Positions 52,376-61,979 of a stretch of DNA of 64,000 nt are shown here, in pieces. The notes beneath the pieces were generated by a model. The model searched no databases and was not told where the DNA came from. It saw only the letters and a program-made list of their open reading frames with translations. Origin of the DNA: Paenibacillus sp. OV219 (GTDB lineage: Bacteria > Bacillota > Bacilli > Paenibacillales > Paenibacillaceae); NCBI RefSeq assembly GCF_900110075.1, contig NZ_FOCJ01000006.1, positions 124,001-188,000 on the forward strand. Reading direction: 5' to 3'. Position 1 is the first letter of the stretch. Each line of letters starts with the position of its first letter. Made by a program: the position numbers and the translations under genes.

Positions 52376-52446
52376 TCTACCAAATATATCCTCTTCATGT
52401 TAGAATAGTCCTCAGGTCTAATCTATCATGAAGGGGTGTTTTTATT

Positions 52447-54093
52447 TTGACAGCACGAAGATTAAGCACCAAATGGGTAGGGTTACTGCTATTATCTCTC
52501 GTTCTTATTATTACAGCAGGTTGTCAGGCGCTTGGTGGCGTAGACTTCAATGCGATGTTGAAGCAATCGCTGAAGGTGACGTCGTTTGAGAGCAAGGAGA
52601 CGATTGAACTGAAGCTGTTGCTGAAAGACGAGGCGTTAAAGCAGCTGACGAAGGAAGATCAGGAACTGATCAATCTCATTTCTCATCTTACATTGCAGCT
52701 TGACAACGTTAGGACTTCGAAAAGTGGTGACGTGTCGGCGGCAGGGAAGCTGCTTCTCGGTGATAAGGAGATCGGGTTCAACATTGCTATAGATCAGAAG
52801 CTCGTCGCTCTTAATCTCGAAGGGGCGAAGGAACCAATCATCATTCATTTGCCGGAAGTCGAAGAAGAGGCAGTTGCGACTGGTCCAGTTGGTGCAGCTG
52901 GTGCAGCTCCAGAGAACTTGGCGGAGACAGGCATGAAGATGATGGATTCACTCAGCGGCTTCACTATCAATAATTTGCCGAATCCGACTCATCTCTCGGT
53001 AGATGCTGGGCAGGATAATGTTAACGGCGAGTCCGTAATCGGGATGAAGATTCATGCTGAGCTGACGGGCAAAGAGCTGTGGGATTGGATCAAGTCGTAT
53101 ATCGACGCGTTGTTGAAAGACCAGGAAGGTCTGAAAGCGATGTTGACAGGCGTATACGAGGCGTTAGCTAGCCAGGAGGATGCGCTGCAATCGATGGGGG
53201 CAGAGAGCATCTTCGGATCCTTGCCTGAGAAGGAAGACTCGGCGGACCAAATCAAGCAAGCTGTGGACGAAATCACACAGATGTTGACGGAGACAAGCGA
53301 CGAACTGAAGAAGGCGGAGCAAGAGAATAAGGATCTAATTGACGGTATCTTCAATGACGGTACTTATGTGTTAGGCGATGTCTTCATCGACAGCAAGCTT
53401 GATATCCGCAAATCGGTCATCGAGGCATCTATTAAGCCGAACTTGACTGAACTCGCAGCTCGTCCGGATGCTGCAGCCGATGAAGAGGATGAGGACGTTC
53501 TCGCGGTTCAAGACGAGCTGGATGAAATGCCTTTTGAAGGCGTTTGGGTTAAAATAACGACAGAGCGTTGGAACGTCAATGGTGATGTAGTACCCGTGAA
53601 GCCGACAGCGACAGCGGAGTCGTTCGATGTGGAGCAGCTGAACAAGATGCAGGGCTACGATGTGCTCCGTCAATTCGAACCGAATTCAGTCGTTTATGGA
53701 CTGCTTCATAACCAATTGCATGTTAGCAAACAAGCAGTGAGCTTGGATATGAAGTATAGCAATTTAACTCCGATTGTTACACCGGCAGGAATAACAATCG
53801 TTCCACTGCGCGTCGTTGCGGAATCACTTGGCGCTAGTGTAATGAAGGACGCAAGCGGCAAGCTGGTTGTCGTTGATCCGGCTACGCACACAACGATTGC
53901 CCTGAAGGTAGGCAGCAGCAATGCGGTTGTGAACGGGAAGACAGTGAAGTGGAGCTTCCCGCCGACAATCGTGAACGGGACAACGTATGTGCCTGCAAGA
54001 CCATTCGTTGCTGCACTCCATGGCAGCCTAAGCTGGGAGGACAGCTACTACGGAGATTGGCACACGCTTGTCATCTCGCGTGAGCCAGTGTAA
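52447..54093 (+). CDS. Lipoprotein with C-terminal copper amine oxidase-like (stalk) domain
   Basis: 548 residues. The signal peptide ends in a lipobox (TAGC). The middle about 400 residues are mixed alpha/beta and acidic, with no recognised fold. The C-terminus is a copper amine oxidase N-terminal-like domain, common in Paenibacillaceae surface proteins: ITIVPLRVVAESLGASV, VVVDPATHTTIALKVGS, and TYVPARPFVAAL. It is thought to act as a wall or matrix-binding module. TTG at 52447 has AAGGGG upstream. Confidence 0.82.
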   Translation: MTARRLSTKWVGLLLLSLVLIITAGCQALGGVDFNAMLKQSLKVTSFESKETIELKLLLKDEALKQLTKEDQELINLISHLTLQLDNVRTSKSGDVSAAGKLLLGDKEIGFNIAIDQKLVALNLEGAKEPIIIHLPEVEEEAVATGPVGAAGAAPENLAETGMKMMDSLSGFTINNLPNPTHLSVDAGQDNVNGESVIGMKIHAELTGKELWDWIKSYIDALLKDQEGLKAMLTGVYEALASQEDALQSMGAESIFGSLPEKEDSADQIKQAVDEITQMLTETSDELKKAEQENKDLIDGIFNDGTYVLGDVFIDSKLDIRKSVIEASIKPNLTELAARPDAAADEEDEDVLAVQDELDEMPFEGVWVKITTERWNVNGDVVPVKPTATAESFDVEQLNKMQGYDVLRQFEPNSVVYGLLHNQLHVSKQAVSLDMKYSNLTPIVTPAGITIVPLRVVAESLGASVMKDASGKLVVVDPATHTTIALKVGSSNAVVNGKTVKWSFPPTIVNGTTYVPARPFVAALHGSLSWEDSYYGDWHTLVISREPV

Positions 54094-54124
54094 ACGGGGG
54101 AAGTGAGAGGAGAAGTATTTAGCG

Positions 54125-54469
54125 ATGAACATGATAACGACAGATGAAGCCTTTCGTGAAGCAGTCGCAGGTGATGGCGTAACGATTGCGATCTTCAAGA
54201 CCACCTGGTGCAAAGACTGCCATTATATCGAGCCTTTAATGCCAGAGCTCGAAGTGAATTATGCGGGACGTATTCATTTCGTGCAAATCGACCGCGATGA
54301 TTTGCCAGATCTGTGCAGCGAGCTGAACATTCTCGGCATTCCAAGCTTTATCGCCTTCAAGCAAGGCCGTGAGCTGATTAGGTTTGTCAGCAAGCTTCGC
54401 AAGACAAGAGAGGAAATCGAGCAGTTTCTGGATCGCGCGATACAAGTGGGAGAAGCGCTGCCAAGCTAA
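54125..54469 (+). CDS. Thioredoxin-family protein
   Basis: 114 residues. The thioredoxin fold with active site C29-KD-C32 in KTTWCKDCHYIEPL, and cis-Pro in LGIPSFIAF. The usual WCGPC is replaced by WCKDC, so it is a divergent thiol-disulfide oxidoreductase. Cytoplasmic. GAGAGGAGAAG precedes the ATG. Confidence 0.9.
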   Translation: MNMITTDEAFREAVAGDGVTIAIFKTTWCKDCHYIEPLMPELEVNYAGRIHFVQIDRDDLPDLCSELNILGIPSFIAFKQGRELIRFVSKLRKTREEIEQFLDRAIQVGEALPS

Positions 54470-54488
54470 AAGATTGGAACTGAGGGGG

Positions 54489-54530
54489 AAGCCCGCAAAC
54501 GGCTGTAATATAGCCGTTTGCGGGCTTTCC
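54489..54530 (+). terminator. Rho-independent terminator
   Basis: AAGCCCGCAAACGGCT pairs perfectly with AGCCGTTTGCGGGCTT. T-run is short. It ends the lipoprotein-thioredoxin unit. Confidence 0.8.
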
Positions 54531-54633
54531 GCCGCTTCATGTAAGGTTCGCTTCCTGTTCACAAGTTGAACATGGTATTTGCAACATCAGTTCGTTATAA
54601 TTGGAGTTGATTCTTCTCGGAAGTTAGGTGATT

Positions 54634-55575
54634 ATGTTGAATTTTAGCCGATATCGCGCGCTTGTGATTGCAACTTGCATCGGCATGTTATGCGTTCTTC
54701 TGGCTGGCGCACTCGTGACGAAGACCGGTTCAGGAGATGGCTGCGGCACCGATTGGCCGCTTTGCAACGGCAAATTTGTACCCGCTCATACGCTTGAATC
54801 TTTAATCGAATATAGCCACCGGTTTATTACCGGCATCGTCGGCATGCTTGTACTGGCATCTTTCATTGCGACGCTGATGATGTACCGTTCTTACAAAGAG
54901 CCGATTATTTACGCTTCCGGCTCAGGCTTCTTCACGCTGTTACAAGCACTGCTCGGTGCACTGGCGGTGAAATTTCCGACTTCGCCTGCAATAATGGCGC
55001 TACACTTTGGCTTCTCGATTATGGCGTTCACGTTTACACTGCTGCTCGTCATGTGGACAAGAAGGCTGAAGAATGACCAGCAAGCAGTTGATAAAACGGT
55101 GCGAGTCATCCCGGTTTCGGTGTATGCCTTCTCGCTCTCCATTCTGGTATACAGCTATTTCGTCATTTATCTCGGAGCTTATGTTCGCCATACTGTTTCA
55201 TCTGGCGGATGCGTCGGCTGGCCGCTTTGTAACGGGGATTTGATCCCGACGATGGAAGGGGCGACTCGCATCGTCTTCATTCACCGCGTGGCTGCTGCCG
55301 TACTATGGCTGCTGATCTTGCTGTTCTTGATTCATGTGAACCGTGTCTGCAAAGGCGTGCAACACGCGAGTATGCGGAATACCGCGACGCTCGTGTTCAT
55401 TCTTGTGTGCTGCCAAGTGCTGAGCGGTGCGCTGCTAACTATTACAATTCGCAATAATGACTGGTTTATTTTTACGAGCATTTTGCACAACCTAATAATA
55501 TCCGGCTTGTTCGGCATCCTATGTGATTTTATGATTCGAGCTTGGAAATGGCGCGAAGGGCGGTTTAATGCATGA
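54634..55575 (+). CDS. ctaA: Haem A synthase
   Basis: 313 residues with eight membrane helices. It oxidises the methyl group of haem O to a formyl group, giving haem A for cytochrome oxidase. The first half has GDGCGTDWPLCNG and EYSHRFITGIVG, and the second half the internal repeat SGGCVGWPLCNG and FIHRVAAAV, with the conserved His pairs and extracytoplasmic Cys. ATG at 54634 follows TTAGGTGATT. It overlaps the UbiD start by 4 bases. Confidence 0.96.
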   Translation: MLNFSRYRALVIATCIGMLCVLLAGALVTKTGSGDGCGTDWPLCNGKFVPAHTLESLIEYSHRFITGIVGMLVLASFIATLMMYRSYKEPIIYASGSGFFTLLQALLGALAVKFPTSPAIMALHFGFSIMAFTFTLLLVMWTRRLKNDQQAVDKTVRVIPVSVYAFSLSILVYSYFVIYLGAYVRHTVSSGGCVGWPLCNGDLIPTMEGATRIVFIHRVAAAVLWLLILLFLIHVNRVCKGVQHASMRNTATLVFILVCCQVLSGALLTITIRNNDWFIFTSILHNLIISGLFGILCDFMIRAWKWREGRFNA

Positions 55576-57338
55576 GTTTTACAGATTTGCGCGGATTGAT
55601 CGACACGCTTCGGCGTGAAGGCGATCTGGCGGTTATTGATACTCCGGTTGATCCCTACTTGGAATTAGCCGAGATACATAGACGGGTCATCGATCAGGAG
55701 GGTCCAGCGCTTCTATTCACGAACGTGATTGGAAGCCCCTTCCCTGTAGTGACGAACCTGTTTGGCACGATAAGAAGGGTTGACCTGGCATTCGGACCGC
55801 GTCCGGAAGCGTTCATGAAGCAGGTCGTCGGTGCGATGGATCGATTGCTCCCGCCGACACCGAAAGCGATTTGGGGAGAGCGTTCGCTTATTTGGGATGC
55901 GTTAAAAGTAGGCATTAAAGAAGTACCGGCATCCTCGGCACCGGTACTTGGCGCTCTCAAAGCAGAGCGACCGCTCGAAGGGCTCCCTGCGATTACGAGC
56001 TGGCAGCTTGACGGTGGACCGTTCATTACACTCCCACTCGTCTACACGGAGCATCCGGAGCACCGCAAGCAGCATAACCTAGGGATGTACCGGATGCAGG
56101 TTTTTGACCATTCGACGACTGGGATGCATTGGCAGATCCATAAGGGTGGCGGCTTCCATTACCATGAAGCCGAGAAGCGGAATGAGGCTCTGCCCGTGTC
56201 CGTTTTCTTAGGTGGTCCTCCTGCGCTCATCGCCTCGGCGATTGCTCCAGTGCCAGAGCATCTGCCAGAGCTGCTGCTGTCTTCGTTAATAACGGGCGGC
56301 AAGTTGCCGGTTGTACAAGATCCGCGTGGCAGCCACCGGATTCCGGCACATGCCGAATTTGTCATGAGCGGTAGAGTAGCGCCTCATGTGCGCCGACCGG
56401 AAGGGCCGTTCGGCGATCACTATGGCTATTATTCGTGGACGCATGACTTCCCGGTTTTCAACGTTAACCATATGTGGCACCGCAAGGATGCGATTTATCC
56501 GGCGACGATTGTGGGCAAGCCGCGCCAAGAGGACTACTACCTCGGCGATTTCCTGCAGCGTTTGCTGTCGCCGGCTTTCCCGCTTGCGATGCCTGGCGTG
56601 AAGGACTTGTGGACCTATGCAGAGACAGGCTTCCACGCACTGGCTGCTGCGGTCGTCCGCGAGAGTTACTCGCGTGAAGCGCTCGGCACTGCGTTCCGAA
56701 TTCTTGGCGAAGGTCAGCTAACGCTGACAAAATATTTGATGATCACGGACCAACCGGTTGAGCTGGCGAACTTCCCGCAGCTGATGGAAACGGTGCTGGA
56801 GCGTTTCAGACCGGAAACCGATTTGTTTGTCTTTGATAAGACATCTCATGATACACTAGATTATACAGGCGGTAAGCTGAACCACGGCAGTAAAGCCGTT
56901 ATGCTTGGCGTCGGTGAGCCGGTGCGCGAGCTGCCAGCCGTCTACGACGAAGGGCTGATCGACGAGATCACCGGCATCCAGCCATACTGCCGCGGCTGTC
57001 TGGTCGTATCCGGAGCAGCCTTCGCCGATGAGCCGGAGCTGCCGCAGCGCCTGCTGCAACGATTGCGCGAGAAGGGAACACGTTGGCCGCTCGTAATTTT
57101 GGCAGATGATGCCGAGATTGCCAGCGCACAGACTCCGTTCCTGTGGACAGTCTTTACCCGCTTTAACCCTGCAGATGATATCTATGCAGAGACAACGCTC
57201 AAGCGCCATCACGTCGGCTATGAGCTGCCGCTTGTCATTGATGCGCGGATGAAACCGGGCTACCCGGATGAGCTAATTCCGCGTGAGGACATTGTAGAGC
57301 TGGTCGACCGCAAGTGGAAGACGTATTTTCAGGCATAA
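55572..57338 (+). CDS. UbiD family decarboxylase
   Basis: 588 residues. UbiD enzymes decarboxylate aromatic acids using prenylated FMN. The family core is readable: NLGMYRMQVFDHSTTGMHWQ, VSVFLGGPPALIASA and the metal/cofactor stretch EGPFGDHYGYYS, with a Glu in the R-P-E-G motif. Bacteria with the futalosine route carry UbiD homologues (MqnL) for the late menaquinone step; mqnE lies 3.5 kb downstream, so that role is likely. The start overlaps ctaA (ATGA). Confidence 0.9.
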   Translation: MSFTDLRGLIDTLRREGDLAVIDTPVDPYLELAEIHRRVIDQEGPALLFTNVIGSPFPVVTNLFGTIRRVDLAFGPRPEAFMKQVVGAMDRLLPPTPKAIWGERSLIWDALKVGIKEVPASSAPVLGALKAERPLEGLPAITSWQLDGGPFITLPLVYTEHPEHRKQHNLGMYRMQVFDHSTTGMHWQIHKGGGFHYHEAEKRNEALPVSVFLGGPPALIASAIAPVPEHLPELLLSSLITGGKLPVVQDPRGSHRIPAHAEFVMSGRVAPHVRRPEGPFGDHYGYYSWTHDFPVFNVNHMWHRKDAIYPATIVGKPRQEDYYLGDFLQRLLSPAFPLAMPGVKDLWTYAETGFHALAAAVVRESYSREALGTAFRILGEGQLTLTKYLMITDQPVELANFPQLMETVLERFRPETDLFVFDKTSHDTLDYTGGKLNHGSKAVMLGVGEPVRELPAVYDEGLIDEITGIQPYCRGCLVVSGAAFADEPELPQRLLQRLREKGTRWPLVILADDAEIASAQTPFLWTVFTRFNPADDIYAETTLKRHHVGYELPLVIDARMKPGYPDELIPREDIVELVDRKWKTYFQA

Positions 57339-57377
57339 CCGTCTACGTCATCACGAGGACATCAGGAGGGATCGGAC

Positions 57378-58082
57378 ATGCTCAGAGCATTGTTTGGCGA
57401 ACCGCCGCGTAAGTTAGAGGGAAAGCTGCTTGAAGCGATGCAGGCGATGGAACGGTATGCGGCTCTGCTGAATAAACAGATTGCAGGTGGACGTGACCAG
57501 GATCATAAGCTGCGCAAGTACGAGATTTATACGCTTGGACTGATCGCTTCGCTTGATGAACTGGAGCAAAGCCACTATGTTGCAGGCAAGTATGCGGCTA
57601 GGATCAAGGCGGCGACGATTGAAGCGCTGACGCCTGAGGAGCGGATGGTCTACAACCGATACGTCTATTTTGACAAAAATGCGTTCATTCGGCTGTTCTC
57701 CTTGCTTGATAAACTCGGTACGCTCATGAATGAATACTTGGGGCTGCAGACCGAGCGGGTGAAGCCGCATTTCTCGTACTTCACCGTGATCCGCAGCATG
57801 CTGCACCGCAATCAATATCCCGAACTGAACTTGCCGCTTCAGGAGCTGAAGGAGCATGGCAAACCGGCGATGAATCGGCTTCGCAAACGGCGCAATACGG
57901 AGATCCACTTCATGAATTCCGAAATGCAGGATGATCTGCGGCAAAGCCATGATGCCTATTCTGAGCAGCATCATCTTGAGAATATCGCACAGCAGGTCGA
58001 TGACATGAACCAAATGATGGACCTCGTGCTGGACACACTTAAGCTGACCTTTCATCATGCTTATCGCCAGATGAGAAAGTGA
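57378..58082 (+). CDS. HEPN-like helical protein (Cthe_2314 type)
   Basis: 234 residues, largely alpha-helical. The short R172-NTEI-H177 motif is the R-x4-H pattern of HEPN RNases and related proteins. A C-terminal helix (QQVDDMNQMMDLVLDTLKLTFHHAY) follows. Assignment to the Cthe_2314 HEPN group is by pattern, not by search. There is no partner antitoxin nearby; UbiD upstream (40 bp) and the SDR downstream (22 bp) suggest one transcript. ATG at 57378 has AGGAGGGA upstream. Confidence 0.7.
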   Translation: MLRALFGEPPRKLEGKLLEAMQAMERYAALLNKQIAGGRDQDHKLRKYEIYTLGLIASLDELEQSHYVAGKYAARIKAATIEALTPEERMVYNRYVYFDKNAFIRLFSLLDKLGTLMNEYLGLQTERVKPHFSYFTVIRSMLHRNQYPELNLPLQELKEHGKPAMNRLRKRRNTEIHFMNSEMQDDLRQSHDAYSEQHHLENIAQQVDDMNQMMDLVLDTLKLTFHHAYRQMRK

Positions 58083-58104
58083 CAGGAACTTAGGGGGAAA
58101 GCCC

Positions 58105-58911
58105 ATGGAGCTGAAAGGCAAGACTGCTTTAGTGACAGGCAGCGCGAAAGGGTTAGGCAAAATGACAGCGCAAACGCTCGCCCAGATGGGCTGCGACATT
58201 GTGCTGAACTATAAGTCGAGCGAGCAGGAGGCCCTGCAGCTCGCCGCTGAGATTGAACAGCAGTACGGCGTCAGGGCGATTGCAATCGGCGCCGATATTG
58301 CTGTGCAGAGTGACGTAAAGCAGCTTGCAGAGCAGGCGCTTGCTTGGTCGCTAACGGGCAGCATTGATATTCTGATCAACAATGCTGGACCTTTCATTCG
58401 CGAGCGGCGGCTGTTCGCCGACTATTCCGCGGATGATATTATTGGACTTGTAAACGGCAATTTACTTGGCGTTATGCTGTTAGACCACCATCTGCTTCCA
58501 GGCATGCGGAATCAGCAATGGGGGAGAATCATTCATTTCGGCTTCGGTCATGCCGGAGAAGGTAGGGCTTGGCCGCATCGGGCGGTCTATGCCAGCGCGA
58601 AGACGGGGCTCGTCTCATTCACGAAGACGCTCGCCGTCGAAGAAGCTGCGAGCGGCATTACGGTGCATATGGTATGCCCAGGTGACATTCGCGGCGTGAA
58701 CAAAGAGCGGACGATTGCAGAGGTCGCTGGCGAGCAGGATGAGGAATCGCCTCGTGGGCGGCCAGGAAGCGGCGAAGACGTTGCGCGCGTTATCTCGTTC
58801 TTGTGCTTGCCGCAGTCGGACTACTTGACTGGAAATATTGTTGACGTCACAGGCGGGTTCGACCCGATCAAGACGTCCATCAAATCTTCTAATAGTACAT
58901 CCCGTACGTGA
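58105..58911 (+). CDS. SDR-family NAD(P)-dependent oxidoreductase
   Basis: 268 residues with the short-chain dehydrogenase fold: TGSAKGLGK (cofactor loop), INNAG, and Y162-ASA-K166. The usual catalytic Ser 13 residues before Tyr is not visible (FGFGHAGEG is found there), so the catalytic tetrad may be altered. A ribosome site, AGGGGGA, lies before the ATG. Substrate unknown. Confidence 0.88.
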   Translation: MELKGKTALVTGSAKGLGKMTAQTLAQMGCDIVLNYKSSEQEALQLAAEIEQQYGVRAIAIGADIAVQSDVKQLAEQALAWSLTGSIDILINNAGPFIRERRLFADYSADDIIGLVNGNLLGVMLLDHHLLPGMRNQQWGRIIHFGFGHAGEGRAWPHRAVYASAKTGLVSFTKTLAVEEAASGITVHMVCPGDIRGVNKERTIAEVAGEQDEESPRGRPGSGEDVARVISFLCLPQSDYLTGNIVDVTGGFDPIKTSIKSSNSTSRT

Positions 58912-58923
58912 TAAACAACAACA

Positions 58924-58980
58924 AAAGAGTCTTGCCCTCCATGCTGCTTAGGAAGCAACCGGATGGCAAGACTCTTATTT
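58924..58980 (+). terminator. Bidirectional terminator between SDR and nfu genes
   Basis: AAGAGTCTTGCC pairs with GGCAAGACTCTT, with A-rich sequence on the left and T-rich on the right. Confidence 0.8.
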
Positions 58981-58995
58981 GTAAATAATAGAAGA

Positions 58996-59241
58996 CTAGA
59001 ATACTTGCATAACTTCTTGTACGCCTTCGACTTCCTCAAGCAGAGCACGTTCAATACCTGCTTTAAGTGTAATCGTCGAGCTTGGGCAGCTACCGCAAGC
59101 ACCAACCAAACGCAGCTTAACGATGCCGTCCTCAACATCTACGAGTTCAACGTCGCCGCCATCGCGTTGCAAGAACGGGCGAAGCTTATCCAGTACGTCG
59201 AGAACCTCATCGTACATTGTGCTTTGTGCATTTTCACTCAT
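58996..59241 (-). CDS. NifU-like (Nfu) iron-sulfur scaffold protein
   Basis: 81 residues, the size of Bacillus YutI. It assembles or carries Fe-S clusters. The NifU C-terminal signature GACGSCPSS (Cys49, Cys52) is intact. A ribosome site (AAGGAGTGG) lies before the ATG. Divergent from the DUF1450 gene. Confidence 0.95.
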   Translation of the reverse strand: MSENAQSTMYDEVLDVLDKLRPFLQRDGGDVELVDVEDGIVKLRLVGACGSCPSSTITLKAGIERALLEEVEGVQEVMQVF

Positions 59242-59331
59242 TGCAATCCACTCCTTTCTCCCCTATTATAGTACAAAGTGAATCAATTGAAAATGGATAT
59301 CAACCAACTAGGGCTGGGTGAAACAAACAAG

Positions 59332-59604
59332 ATGTTAAAACCAATGATAGAATTTTGCGCGAGCAACATGCATCACGGCACTGACCGGCTGATGAAGAAG
59401 CTCGAAGCGAATCCAGACTTCGATGTCATCGAGTATGGCTGTTTAGGCAATTGTGGTGAATGTTACATGGTACCTTTCGGGATGGTCGATGGTACGATCA
59501 TCGCTGCAGAAACGGTAGATGAACTGGAACAAGAGATAATGAAGGCCATTGAGAAGCAGAAGGCAGAACGTGAAGCGCTCGATCGGCTCATTGATGATAT
59601 GTAA
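59332..59604 (+). CDS. DUF1450 protein (YuzB-like)
   Basis: 90 residues. It starts MLKPMIEFCASNM, as YuzB does, and has EYGCLGNCGECYMVPF with three Cys, suggesting a metal or Fe-S site. Function unknown. The start at 59332 fits the family; the frame extends to GTG at 59278 with an ATG at 59293 and no clear ribosome site. In Bacillus the gene is beside nfu and the NADH dehydrogenase-like gene, as here. Confidence 0.88.
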   Translation: MLKPMIEFCASNMHHGTDRLMKKLEANPDFDVIEYGCLGNCGECYMVPFGMVDGTIIAAETVDELEQEIMKAIEKQKAEREALDRLIDDM

Positions 59605-59665
59605 GGCGCAAGCCGCCTAGACGGCAGGGAGCCAGCACTTCACGAAAGAACATATACCTTTTAGT

Positions 59666-60733
59666 TTAGCCAAAATGATGCTTCGACATCCAGAGCACGC
59701 CGCTCTTCATTACACGCGGGATGCGGCCCATCATCGGTGTTTTGCCCATAAGGCCGAAGCCGGATTTCTTACCTAGAGAGCCGAGAACGCCTTTGAGCTT
59801 AATCTTGCCGAGCTTAGGTGTCTTGCCGGCCCAGATGGCTTGCATGACTTCAGCAACTTGTGCGCCTTGACCTTCCGCCGCTTGTGCGCTTGGCGAGAAT
59901 GGCAGAGAAGCACAGTCACCGACGATGAACACTTCGTTATAATCAGGCAGCTGATGAAGCTCGTTGATAATAAGACGGCCTTGATTGTCCTTCGGAAGGT
60001 TCATGCGCTGCACAAGCGCTACAGGCTGAATGCCAGCCGTCCATACCGTAACATCCGACAGAATTGGCGAAGTATTGTTAAGATCATACAGAGCGCCTTC
60101 CTCCAGCTTATGCAGCGAAACATGTCCACGCATTTCCACTTCATGCTCGATAAACCACGAAGAAACAAATTCCTGCAGCTTGCCAGGGAATGCGGATAGA
60201 ATGCTTGGACCGCGATCGATGATTCGAATGTTAAGGTCCGGACGGCTTTCACGCAGTTCCGAAGCCACTTCAACGCCGCTAAGACCGCCGCCGACAATGT
60301 TGATCTGTCCATATGGCTTCACATCGTTCAGCGCTAAGTAGGTTCTGCGCGAAGCGGAGAAGGTTTGAATGCTATGCGAGTACAATTCCGCGCCATCAAT
60401 GCCATGGAACTTATCTGTACAACCTAGCGCAACAACGAGCCACTCGTAATCAAGCGAGTCTTGTCCAGCCATCTGTATCTGTCTCGCATCCAAATCCACA
60501 TCTGTTACTTCACCGTACATAATAATGAGCCTCGGATCGGACGGGAAGGCAACACGCAGCTCAACATCACAGCTCGTTCCGGCAACAAGTGCATAATATT
60601 CCGTTTTTAAACCTTGATAAGGCATACGGTCGATCAGCACGACGACTGTATCGTCCGGCAGTTCGCCCTCAAGCAATTTGTGCGCAACAGTCAATCCTCC
60701 ATAACCGCCGCCAAGGATGACAAAACGTTTCAT
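59666..60733 (-). CDS. NADH dehydrogenase-like (NDH-2 family) flavoprotein, YutJ-like
   Basis: 355 residues, two FAD/NAD Rossmann modules: FVILGGGYGGLTVAHKLL and INIVGGGLSGVEVASEL, and a FAD-binding FIVGDCASLPF near the C-terminus. Type II NADH dehydrogenases pass electrons to quinone at the membrane face without proton pumping. Length and surroundings (nfu, DUF1450) match YutJ. Confidence 0.9.
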   Translation of the reverse strand: MKRFVILGGGYGGLTVAHKLLEGELPDDTVVVLIDRMPYQGLKTEYYALVAGTSCDVELRVAFPSDPRLIIMYGEVTDVDLDARQIQMAGQDSLDYEWLVVALGCTDKFHGIDGAELYSHSIQTFSASRRTYLALNDVKPYGQINIVGGGLSGVEVASELRESRPDLNIRIIDRGPSILSAFPGKLQEFVSSWFIEHEVEMRGHVSLHKLEEGALYDLNNTSPILSDVTVWTAGIQPVALVQRMNLPKDNQGRLIINELHQLPDYNEVFIVGDCASLPFSPSAQAAEGQGAQVAEVMQAIWAGKTPKLGKIKLKGVLGSLGKKSGFGLMGKTPMMGRIPRVMKSGVLWMSKHHFG

Positions 60734-60861
60734 AAGATAAATCCCAACTTTCTCTGTGCAATAAGTTCTACGCTGCTTGTGGATGATTATCCGTAGTATA
60801 TGCCTAACTGACCCGGACCATCAGTGCTTGTCCGGGCCGAGGCCGTGGCAATACCTGCTTT

Positions 60862-61965
60862 CTATTCGTAAACTTTAACTTCGTTGTAAAATGTATCGCG
60901 CTCAACCGGAATACGGCCTGCGCCTTTAATAAGCCAGATCAAGTCCTCGCGTGTGATGCCTTCTGGTGTAAGTGCGCCGGCAGCATGGCTGATCCGTTCT
61001 TTTACCATCGTACCATGAACGTCGGAAGCGCCCATCGTAAGCGCGACTTGCGTAAGCTGCGTACCGATGTTGATAAAGTAAGCCTTGATGTGCTTAATGT
61101 TATCGAGCATCAGGCGGCTAATCGCAATGGCCTTTAAATCATCGAACGCCGAGTTACGGCGGCGAATGCTTGCTTTTGGGCTAATTGGCTGCATGGACAG
61201 CGGGATGAATACTTGGAAGCCGTTCGTTTCATCCTGTAGCTCGCGGATTTGGAGCATATGGTCGATCCGATCTTCCTTCTTCTCAACGGAGCCGTACAGC
61301 ATCGTCGTATGCGTACGCAGACCGAGGTCATGCGCCGTGCGGTGCACTTCGAGATACTGTGAAACGTCGGCTTTGTCGACCTTCATCTTCTTGCGGTACT
61401 CGTCGGACAGAATTTCTGCTCCACCGCCAGTGAGCGATACCAAGCCGACTTTCATCAGCTCTTGAATCACTTCGCGGTAATTTAAGCCGCTGATGCGGGA
61501 GAAGAAGTCAATCTCTGCTGCGGTATATGCTTTAAGTGCGACTTCTGGGAAACGTTCGTGCAACGCTTTGAGCGAATCTACGTAGTACTGGAATGGTACA
61601 TGCGGATTATGTCCGCCAACGATATGGAATTCGCGCACGTCCGGATGGATGTGCTGCTCAACGTAAGCGATCATTTCTTCGCCGCTCAGCGTATATGAAC
61701 CATCTTGGCCTTGATCCTTACGGAAGTTGCAGAATGCGCAATGAGCTTCACAGACGTTTGTGAAGTAAAGGCTCATGTTCTCGATAAAATACACTTTACG
61801 TCCGTTTTTCTGCAAATTCACTTCATTGGCAAGCTGTCCGATTGTGAGTAGATCATCTGTGTGGTACAGAAACACGCCATCTTCACGGTTCAGGCGCTCG
61901 CCTGCACGAACTTTCTCGACGATGGACTGCATTTGTTTCGCTTCTGTCGGTATTGCAATATTCAT
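60862..61965 (-). CDS. mqnE: Aminofutalosine synthase, radical SAM enzyme
   Basis: 367 residues. MqnE joins 3-enolpyruvyl-benzoate and S-adenosylmethionine, giving aminofutalosine for menaquinone by the futalosine route. The [4Fe-4S] site is C72-EAH-C76-AF-C79. HIVGGHNPHVPFQYYVD, SLTGGGAEIL and the MLYGSVEKKEDRIDHM stretch are typical of the group. GGAGGAAGC precedes the ATG at 61965. The UbiD-family enzyme upstream may act later in the same pathway. Confidence 0.95.
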   Translation of the reverse strand: MNIAIPTEAKQMQSIVEKVRAGERLNREDGVFLYHTDDLLTIGQLANEVNLQKNGRKVYFIENMSLYFTNVCEAHCAFCNFRKDQGQDGSYTLSGEEMIAYVEQHIHPDVREFHIVGGHNPHVPFQYYVDSLKALHERFPEVALKAYTAAEIDFFSRISGLNYREVIQELMKVGLVSLTGGGAEILSDEYRKKMKVDKADVSQYLEVHRTAHDLGLRTHTTMLYGSVEKKEDRIDHMLQIRELQDETNGFQVFIPLSMQPISPKASIRRRNSAFDDLKAIAISRLMLDNIKHIKAYFINIGTQLTQVALTMGASDVHGTMVKERISHAAGALTPEGITREDLIWLIKGAGRIPVERDTFYNEVKVYE

Positions 61966-61979
61966 AACGGCTTCCTCCT

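Noticed and set aside
60813-60836. CCCGGAC/GTCCGGG hairpin between the flavoprotein and mqnE genes
   Set aside because: No T-run on either strand, so it is not called as a terminator.
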